This document shows positions 14,475-19,936 of a stretch of 19,936 bases of DNA, in pieces. Position 1 is the first letter of the stretch. Every line of letters begins with the position of its first letter. The notes beneath the pieces were generated by a model. The model saw only the letters and a program-made list of their open reading frames with translations, was not told the origin of the DNA and did not search any database. The position numbers were made by a program, and so were the translations under genes. The stretch comes from Bacillus massilioanorexius (GTDB lineage: Bacteria > Bacillota > Bacilli > Bacillales > DSM-1321), in contig NZ_CABKRX010000081.1 of the NCBI RefSeq assembly GCF_902374955.1, positions 1 through 19,936 of the forward strand. Direction: 5' to 3'.

Positions 14475-15816
14475 GGCGATCCCCCAATTCTTTAACGAAA
14501 GCATCGATTTCTTCTTTAGTTCGTAATTCTGTAACTGCAACAAGCATATGGTCTTTCAGTTCAGGATACGTATTACCTAAATGGTATCCTCCAATTATTC
14601 GTGACGCTAAAAGTTTTTGATTACACTCCTCATAGGAACTTGGAAGTTTAATAACGAACTCGTTGAAAGATGGACCATCAAAAACAGTTTCAATCCCTGC
14701 TGCTTGTAATGCTTTTTTAGCATAGTGAGCTTTCTGGATATTTTGAACAGCCATTTCTTTCACGCCTGTTTTCCCTAAAGCTGTCATCGCTACTGAAGCC
14801 GCCAAAGCATTAAGCGCCTGATTCGAACATATATTAGATGTTGCCTTATCACGACGAATATGCTGTTCGCGAGCTTGAAGTGTTAAAACAAAACCTCTTT
14901 GCCCATCTTCGTCTACTGTTTGACCTACTAGACGTCCTGGTACTTTTCTCATCAATTTACTTGTAACAGCAAAATAACCGCAATGTGGTCCACCGAATGC
15001 TGTTGGAATTCCAAATGGTTGTGCATCCCCAACAACAATATCTGCTCCTAATCTTCCTGGAGGTGTCAATGCTCCTAATGAAAGAGGGTTACTAGATACA
15101 ATAAGCATTCCTTTTTTTTCATGAACGATTTTTTCGATTTCAACTAAATTTTCAATGCGACCAAAGAAGTTTGGATATTGAACAATTACACCCGCCACTT
15201 CATCACTCATTTCATTTTGAAGAGCTTGTAAATCAGTAACACCATCAGCATAAGGTATTTCTACGACTTCGATATACTGACCTTTTGCATAAGTTCTCAC
15301 TACATCGCGATATTCAGGATGAACTGCTGTTGAGATTAATATTTTCTTTCTTTTGCTATTTCCACAGCTTAACATCGCAGCTTCAGCTAGAGCTGTCCCT
15401 CCATCATACATAGATGAGTTGGCAACGTCCATTCCAGTAAGTTCACAAATCATTGTTTGGAATTCAAAGATAGCCTGCAATTCACCTTGAGAAATTTCAG
15501 GTTGGTATGGTGTATAAGCAGTATAAAATTCCGAACGTGATAAAACATGATCAACAATAATCGGGGCATAGTGATCATATACACCTGCGCCAAGGAAGGA
15601 AGCATATGATTTAGAATCAACGTTTTTAGATGCTAATGTACTCAGTTCTTTTGTTAATGCTGATTCTGACTTAGCCTTTTTGATATTATACTCCCCTTTA
15701 AAGCGTATACTTTCAGGAATATCATTAAATAAATCATCAATCTTTGAAACACCAATTGCTTCTAGCATTTGTTTTTGATCATTCTCTGTCATTGGCAAAT
15801 AACGATGCTTTAACAT
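14467..15816 (-). CDS. gcvPA: Glycine dehydrogenase (decarboxylating) subunit 1
   Basis: This is the partner half of the split P protein, with the aminotransferase fold but without the PLP lysine. It has 449 residues, versus about 448 in B. subtilis. Recognisable conserved parts are the N-terminus HRYLPMTENDQKQML, SFLGAGVYDHYAP, YTPYQPEISQGELQAIFE, TGMDVANSSMYDGGTALAEA and AFGGPHCGYFA. The ATG at 15816 is preceded by GAAGG 7-8 nt upstream. It follows gcvT after 18 nt and overlaps gcvPB, giving one compact operon. The B. subtilis gene order gcvT-gcvPA-gcvPB is preserved. Confidence 0.97.
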   Translation of the reverse strand: MLKHRYLPMTENDQKQMLEAIGVSKIDDLFNDIPESIRFKGEYNIKKAKSESALTKELSTLASKNVDSKSYASFLGAGVYDHYAPIIVDHVLSRSEFYTAYTPYQPEISQGELQAIFEFQTMICELTGMDVANSSMYDGGTALAEAAMLSCGNSKRKKILISTAVHPEYRDVVRTYAKGQYIEVVEIPYADGVTDLQALQNEMSDEVAGVIVQYPNFFGRIENLVEIEKIVHEKKGMLIVSSNPLSLGALTPPGRLGADIVVGDAQPFGIPTAFGGPHCGYFAVTSKLMRKVPGRLVGQTVDEDGQRGFVLTLQAREQHIRRDKATSNICSNQALNALAASVAMTALGKTGVKEMAVQNIQKAHYAKKALQAAGIETVFDGPSFNEFVIKLPSSYEECNQKLLASRIIGGYHLGNTYPELKDHMLVAVTELRTKEEIDAFVKELGDRHE

Positions 15817-15834
15817 AATTCAACCTTCTCTCTA

Positions 15835-16935
15835 TTATTTTCTAGGTCTTTTATAAAAAGGTGTATTGACGACTTTTGCTTGCACCTTTTTCGTACGAAT
15901 TTCTACTTGAACAGCCGTATCGAGATCAGAATATTCCTTTTTGATTAGGACATAACCTACATTTTTCTTTAAGGTCGGAGATTGTGTTCCTGTTGTCACT
16001 TCTCCAACGCATTCATCATTTACGTAGACAGGATATCCATGACGTGGTATGCCTCTATCGATCATTTCAATCCCTACTAATTTGCAAGGAGCTCCATTTT
16101 CTTTTTGATCTTTCAATACTTCTTTCCCAAGAAAATCTGCTTCAATATCTGTTTTCACAGCAAATCCTATACCTGCTTCAATCGGTGTTATATCAGCTGA
16201 TAATTCTTGACCATACAATGGTAAACCAGCTTCAAAGCGTAACGTATCGCGAGCACCTAAGCCTATTGGAAGAACTTCATCAAATTGTAAAAGCGTTTTC
16301 CAAATCGTTGTAACTCCCTTACGATCGCAATAAATCTCGAATCCATCCTCACCCGTATAACCAGTTCTTGAAATAAGTGCCTTTACACCGCATACCTTAA
16401 CATCTTCTTTAAAAGAAAAGAATTTAATTTCTGCTAAGTCTGTATTTTCAGTTAACTTTTGTAATACTTCTTGAGCAAGAGGACCTTGAAGTGCCAATTG
16501 AGCAATCTCATTAGATAGATTTTCTAGAGCTACATCAAAGTTTGTACTATGTTTGCATAGCCATTCGAAATCTTTTTCAATATTAGCCGCGTTCACTACT
16601 AATAAATAATTTTCGTCTGTTTTTTTGTAAACTAAAATATCATCTACGGTTCCACCATTTTCATAACAAAGAGCCGTATACTGAGCTTTTCCAGCTGTTA
16701 ACTTGGTAACATCGTTTGTTATCATATATTGCAAATAAGCTGTGCTATCTTTCCCTGTTACAATTATTTCACCCATATGAGAAACATCAAACACCCCTGC
16801 TTTTGTTCTTACAGCCTCGTGCTCTTCCTTAATACTTGAAAACTGTACCGGCAAATCCCAACCACCAAAATCAATCGTTTTCGCACCATAATCTTTGTAC
16901 ACTTCGAATAAAGGTGTTCTCTTTAACTCCGTCAT
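15835..16935 (-). CDS. gcvT: Aminomethyltransferase (glycine cleavage T protein)
   Basis: GcvT moves the methylene group from aminomethyl-lipoyl-GcvH to tetrahydrofolate, releasing ammonia. The protein has 366 residues. Family signatures are FDVSHMGEI near the N-terminus, GGTVDDILVY (residues 94-103, which includes the catalytic aspartate), SRTGYTGEDGFEIY and GLGARDTLRFEAGLPLYGQE in the folate-binding part, and a C-terminal barrel ending NTPFYKRPRK. The ATG at 16935 is set by a perfect AGGAGG 6 nt upstream. The frame is open for seven further codons. It is the first gene after the glycine riboswitch. gcvH is not in the window. Confidence 0.97.
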   Translation of the reverse strand: MTELKRTPLFEVYKDYGAKTIDFGGWDLPVQFSSIKEEHEAVRTKAGVFDVSHMGEIIVTGKDSTAYLQYMITNDVTKLTAGKAQYTALCYENGGTVDDILVYKKTDENYLLVVNAANIEKDFEWLCKHSTNFDVALENLSNEIAQLALQGPLAQEVLQKLTENTDLAEIKFFSFKEDVKVCGVKALISRTGYTGEDGFEIYCDRKGVTTIWKTLLQFDEVLPIGLGARDTLRFEAGLPLYGQELSADITPIEAGIGFAVKTDIEADFLGKEVLKDQKENGAPCKLVGIEMIDRGIPRHGYPVYVNDECVGEVTTGTQSPTLKKNVGYVLIKKEYSDLDTAVQVEIRTKKVQAKVVNTPFYKRPRK

Positions 16936-17000
16936 TACAAACCTCCTAAATTTCAATTGATTTCATTTTGCCATTATAAGACTATCTCTCTTAAAAGACA

Positions 17001-17050
17001 GAAAAAAGGACAGAGAAGCCCCATAATCTTGGGCTATCTCTGTCCTTTTT
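17001..17050 (-). terminator. Riboswitch-controlled terminator upstream of gcvT
   Basis: The arms AAAAAGGACAGAG (minus strand, 17038-17050) and CTCTGTCCTTTTT (17002-17014) pair over 13 bp, with an inner stem AGCCC/GGGCT, and end in a T run. It lies about 65 nt before gcvT. The first arm also contains the 3' strand of the second aptamer's P1 helix, so the two structures compete. Confidence 0.92.
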
Positions 17051-17200
17051 ACCTGAGAGTTTACCTATACTTTAGGCTGTCCCCTTTGGTGGTTCTAATG
17101 AACACTCTCCAGAGTTGCGTCCAGCAAGAGTTCTTTTGCCTGAGAGATTCACAGATTATTACTGCTTGCTCCTTCGGCGCTGTATACACAGTCTCTCCCC
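17038..17200 (-). ncRNA. Tandem glycine riboswitch (two aptamers) controlling gcvT-gcvPA-gcvPB
   Basis: Read on the minus strand, aptamer I runs from GGGGAGAGAC at 17200 through GCCGAAGGAGCAAG to CTCTCAGGCAAAAGAAC near 17130. A short linker, GGACGCAA, follows. Aptamer II runs from CTCTGGAGAG (from 17114) through CACCAAAGGGGACAGCC to CTCTCAGGTAAAAAGGACAG, ending near 17038. These are the conserved cores of the glycine riboswitch in its usual place before the gcv operon. The P1 helix of aptamer II (CTCTG at 17110-17114 with CAGAG at 17038-17042) excludes the terminator stem. Glycine binding should therefore allow transcription (an ON switch), consistent with the known B. subtilis behaviour. Confidence 0.96.
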
Positions 17201-17446
17201 TTACCTTCATTCGCTTATATTTATTTGTTAATTGGTCATACTAAGAAAAGTAATTTACTTGTCTTCTCAGATAATTTGTTACCAATCATTTTCTTGACAT
17301 TGTTAAAATGAAAAATTCCTTATTTTACTATCATCCTACCATTAAACAGTAAATTATCGCAATTATTTTCTTATTTTTTTCTCTGAAAACTTACATTTTT
17401 TATTTTTTTCTTAAAAACGTTCGTCTTTTTCAAGGAGGCTTTACAT

Positions 17447-19120
17447 ATGAAAATCAAAGTAAATTGGGATTCTACGTGGGAAGATGGCTTTTTAAAACGC
17501 CTAGAGGAAGACGGACCATGGAGTAGCTGGGATTTATATAAATTATCCCTTCAAGCCGAACAATCTATTCAAGTGCCTGACTTTGAGGGATTACAAGCCC
17601 CTAAACATCTACATCATTTAAAGCCACTTCCCCATCAGCTCGAAGTTGCTAAACAAGTTGTAGAAAACATGAATGGAAAAGCCATTTTAGCTGATGAAGT
17701 TGGACTTGGAAAAACAATTGAAGCTGGGCTCATTTTAAAAGAATATATGATTCGTGGACTTGTAAAAAAAGTGCTCATACTTGTACCAGCCTCTCTAGTT
17801 TCACAATGGGCTTATGAATTAAACAGTAAATTTTTTATTCCAGCTGTTGTTCAAAGAAAAAGCTACGTCTGGGATTCCTGCGATGTTATTGTTTCATCTA
17901 TCGATACGGCTAAACGTTCACCACATCGTGAAATTATTTATAATCAACATTATGATTTAATCATCGTTGATGAAGCACACAAATTAAAAAATAACCGTAC
18001 CAAAAACTATGAATTTATCCAAAATCTAAAAAAGAAATTTTGCTTATTGCTAACTGCTACACCTATTCAAAATAAGGTAGATGAAATATTTCATCTCGTT
18101 TCTCTTTTAAAACCTGGTCATCTAGGGAACTCCTCCCTTTTCACCCAAAAATACAAAGGAAAAGGTAGACAAATATATGAAGATGAGCATTTAAAAGAAC
18201 TAGTTAATAAAGTGATGATCCGAAATCGGAGAAATGAAACTGGGATTGAATGGACTAAACGAAAAGTTGAAACCATTGTTATTTCTTCAACTAAGGAAGA
18301 ACGAGATTTATATGAAGCTGTCACCAACTGTCGATTATCAGAGACAGCTGTTAGTGGCTTTTCAACCTTAACATTGCAAAGAGAAGCTTGCAGCAGTAGA
18401 GAAGCTGTCTATTATACGCTACAAAATATGTTAAAGAAAAAAGAGCAGCCAAGCGAAAATTTCATGCAGGCTATTCAATTGATAACAGAAAAAATCAATG
18501 CCGTTACTAGTAATTCCAAAGCAGAAAAAGCCCTTCAAATTATAAAAGAAAGTCATGACAAAGTCATCATCTTCACAGAATATAGAGCGACTCAATTGTA
18601 TTTACAATGGTTTCTTAAACAACATGGCATTTCCTCTGTCCCGTTTCGTGGTGGGTTTAAACGCGGTAAGAAAGATTGGATGAGGGAATTATTCCAAAAT
18701 CACGCCCAAGTACTCATTGCGACAGAAGCAGGTGGAGAAGGAATCAATTTACAATTTTGCAATACGATAATTAACTTCGACCTTCCTTGGAATCCTATGA
18801 GACTTGAACAACGAATCGGTAGGGTCCATCGACTAGGGCAAGAAAAAGATGTTATTATCTATAATTTCGCAACAGAAGGAACGGTTGAAGATCACATTTT
18901 ACATCTTCTCTACGAAAAAATTCATCTTTTCGAAAAAGTTATTGGTGAGTTAGATGATATTCTAACCAAATTAGATATTGGTAATCTTGAAGAGTACTTA
19001 GCTGATGTAATGACGAACTCAAGAAGCGAAGGGGAAATGAAAATTAAGATGGAAAACCTTTCGTCAATCATTTCACTTGCACAAGAAGTAAAGGAGCGTG
19101 ACCAACGTGCAGCAACATGA
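17447..19120 (+). CDS. yqhH: SNF2-family DNA/RNA helicase-like ATPase, YqhH-like
   Basis: This is a predicted nucleic-acid translocase of the SNF2/RapA group, function unknown. The 557 residues consist of a short N-terminal part (1-60), helicase lobe 1 and lobe 2. The motifs are intact: Walker A DEVGLGKT (83-90), DEAH (175-178), LTATP (202-206), GGEGINL (429-435) and the arginine-finger motif QRIGRVHRLGQ (455-465). It is much shorter than RapA (about 970 residues) and lacks its N-terminal RNA-polymerase-binding Tudor-like domains. A role in RNA polymerase recycling therefore cannot be assumed. The ATG at 17447 follows a strong AAGGAGG. It is divergent from the gcv operon and overlaps yqhG by 14 nt, as expected for a two-gene unit. 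The pair is conserved next to gcvT in B. subtilis. Confidence 0.92.
   Translation: MKIKVNWDSTWEDGFLKRLEEDGPWSSWDLYKLSLQAEQSIQVPDFEGLQAPKHLHHLKPLPHQLEVAKQVVENMNGKAILADEVGLGKTIEAGLILKEYMIRGLVKKVLILVPASLVSQWAYELNSKFFIPAVVQRKSYVWDSCDVIVSSIDTAKRSPHREIIYNQHYDLIIVDEAHKLKNNRTKNYEFIQNLKKKFCLLLTATPIQNKVDEIFHLVSLLKPGHLGNSSLFTQKYKGKGRQIYEDEHLKELVNKVMIRNRRNETGIEWTKRKVETIVISSTKEERDLYEAVTNCRLSETAVSGFSTLTLQREACSSREAVYYTLQNMLKKKEQPSENFMQAIQLITEKINAVTSNSKAEKALQIIKESHDKVIIFTEYRATQLYLQWFLKQHGISSVPFRGGFKRGKKDWMRELFQNHAQVLIATEAGGEGINLQFCNTIINFDLPWNPMRLEQRIGRVHRLGQEKDVIIYNFATEGTVEDHILHLLYEKIHLFEKVIGELDDILTKLDIGNLEEYLADVMTNSRSEGEMKIKMENLSSIISLAQEVKERDQRAAT
19091..19109 (+). promoter_or_regulatory. Ribosome binding site deciding the GTG start of yqhG
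   Basis: AAGGAG (19091-19096) is 10 nt before GTG at 19107. An earlier in-frame GTG at 19098 is only 1 nt from the site and is too close to be used. Both lie inside the end of yqhH. Confidence 0.65.
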
Positions 19121-19901
19121 AATTCAGCAGTTTTTACTACATTACTTTAGGGCAAATGGAGCAGAGGTAATCGAAAACACGCCAACTTACTTAATCGTAA
19201 AGCTTACGGTAGCTTTGGATAAAACCTTAATGAATCGCCCATTTTATTGGCATTATTTAGAGAAAGTAGGAGGTGAACCAAATCCAGCTACACTAACTCT
19301 TATTACGGATCCTACAAATGTACCAGATACCATTAAAGGAGAAATCATTCACTTTGGTTCACCAAGATTACATCAAATCTTTCAATCAACAAATCAGTTA
19401 GCAGGTTATATACGCTTATATGAAAATCATAATCATAGGGAGCAGACACAAATTCCATTGCATCCATGGTTATCTGCAAATATTAAGGTATCTTATGTTT
19501 GTGATCGAAAAAAAGATTTACTATTTTCTCTAGGTCTACATTTACTCACTGGTAGAATTGTTGAAAATTTTCATCATCAGATGCTAAATTTATCACTATC
19601 ACCACGAATACCTGATTTTTCTTTTACTCTTTCACCAATCATCATGCCTAAAAGTGGCATTAATCGTTTAGATTTATACGTTAGAACTCGATTACAAGAT
19701 GATGACCATGGATGGGCTGAAAGGGCGACAGCGAAATGGAATGAGGATGTTTTATTACTTGAGCAATTCTACGAAGATCAAGAGGAAAAAGGAGAAAGCT
19801 ATTTACTAGAAAAACAAGCTCTACAAGAGCAATATGAACCTAATATTAATATCAGTATCATTAATGGTGGGATGTTTTACCTAAACCAACAAGCATTATA
19901 A
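19107..19901 (+). CDS. yqhG: YqhG-family protein of unknown function
   Basis: The product has 264 residues from the GTG at 19107 (about 262 in B. subtilis) and no recognised catalytic motif. There is no signal peptide or membrane segment, so it is probably cytosolic. The N-terminal part QQFLLHYFRANGAEVIENTP resembles an alpha-beta start. A central region is rich in beta-prone stretches, and a glutamate- and lysine-rich helix (EEKGESYLLEKQALQEQYEP, about 229-248) looks able to form a coiled coil. The start overlaps the end of yqhH, so translation of the two is probably coupled and the products may interact. In B. subtilis the gene has the same place beside yqhH and gcvT. The last 35 bases of the window after it hold nothing recognisable. 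Confidence 0.85.
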   Translation: MQQHEIQQFLLHYFRANGAEVIENTPTYLIVKLTVALDKTLMNRPFYWHYLEKVGGEPNPATLTLITDPTNVPDTIKGEIIHFGSPRLHQIFQSTNQLAGYIRLYENHNHREQTQIPLHPWLSANIKVSYVCDRKKDLLFSLGLHLLTGRIVENFHHQMLNLSLSPRIPDFSFTLSPIIMPKSGINRLDLYVRTRLQDDDHGWAERATAKWNEDVLLLEQFYEDQEEKGESYLLEKQALQEQYEPNINISIINGGMFYLNQQAL

Positions 19902-19936
19902 CTGAATTTATTAAAAAACAACCTAAAGAAAGAGGC

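Noticed and set aside
15984..16313. Plus-strand open frame of 109 codons inside gcvT
   Set aside because: It is antisense to a conserved gene, low in complexity (leucine-rich shadow), and lacks a ribosome site.
16957..17244. Plus-strand open frame of 95 codons between gcvT and yqhH
   Set aside because: It lies entirely over the glycine riboswitch and its terminator on the other strand and has no ribosome site.
17281..17340. TTGACA at about 17294 as a promoter for yqhH
   Set aside because: No acceptable -10 element lies 16-18 nt downstream; the nearest TATTTT is about 21 nt away.
1..19936. CRISPR array, tRNA or rRNA genes, complete insertion sequence, prophage or defence system
   Set aside because: There is no regularly spaced repeat array, no cloverleaf or rRNA-like sequence, no transposase or phage protein, and every sizeable frame is accounted for by housekeeping genes.

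Overview
The window looks like chromosomal DNA of a low-GC, endospore-forming member of the Bacillaceae. Three things point there. Most proteins resemble, in sequence and length, the products of the Bacillus subtilis yqhG-to-efp block. Ribosome binding sites are strong (AGGAGG, GGAGG). A spore photoproduct lyase gene is present. The genus cannot be fixed from the sequence alone.

Layout from left to right. (1) On the minus strand, ktrD (K+ channel subunit) lies downstream of a terminated pair papA-efp (Xaa-Pro peptidase and elongation factor P). (2) Next is the divergent pair yqhR (minus) and yqhQ-yqhP (plus), all membrane proteins without an assigned function. (3) The patatin-like phospholipase yqhO (minus) follows. 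(4) A 478-bp intergenic stretch holds several repeats. (5) Then come splB (spore photoproduct lyase) and nrdJ (B12-dependent ribonucleotide reductase), both minus. Upstream of nrdJ are two NrdR-box-like palindromes, an AT-rich tract and a second repeat. (6) lipM (octanoyltransferase, minus) and yqhL (rhodanese, plus) are divergent. (7) The glycine cleavage operon gcvT-gcvPA-gcvPB (minus) is preceded by a tandem glycine riboswitch with its terminator. (8) Divergent from it on the plus strand is yqhH-yqhG (SNF2-type helicase and an uncharacterised partner).

How the genes work together: GcvT, GcvPA and GcvPB are three of the glycine cleavage proteins. LipM makes the octanoyl-GcvH precursor of the lipoyl cofactor, so its neighbourhood fits its pathway. 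NrdJ makes deoxyribonucleotides, and SplB repairs UV damage in spore DNA during germination. Both start catalysis with a 5'-deoxyadenosyl radical. EF-P relieves ribosome stalling at proline runs, and PapA cleaves X-Pro dipeptides.

Compared with the B. subtilis order as I remember it, mntR (between lipM and yqhO) and aroQ/yqhS (between yqhR and papA) are missing here. splB and nrdJ sit in the first gap, and ktrD follows efp. I found no clearly new multi-gene system. The most useful non-obvious signals are the tandem NrdR-like boxes, the visible switch in the glycine riboswitch, the intergenic repeats flanking the splB-nrdJ insertion, and a possible sigma-G promoter in front of yqhR.
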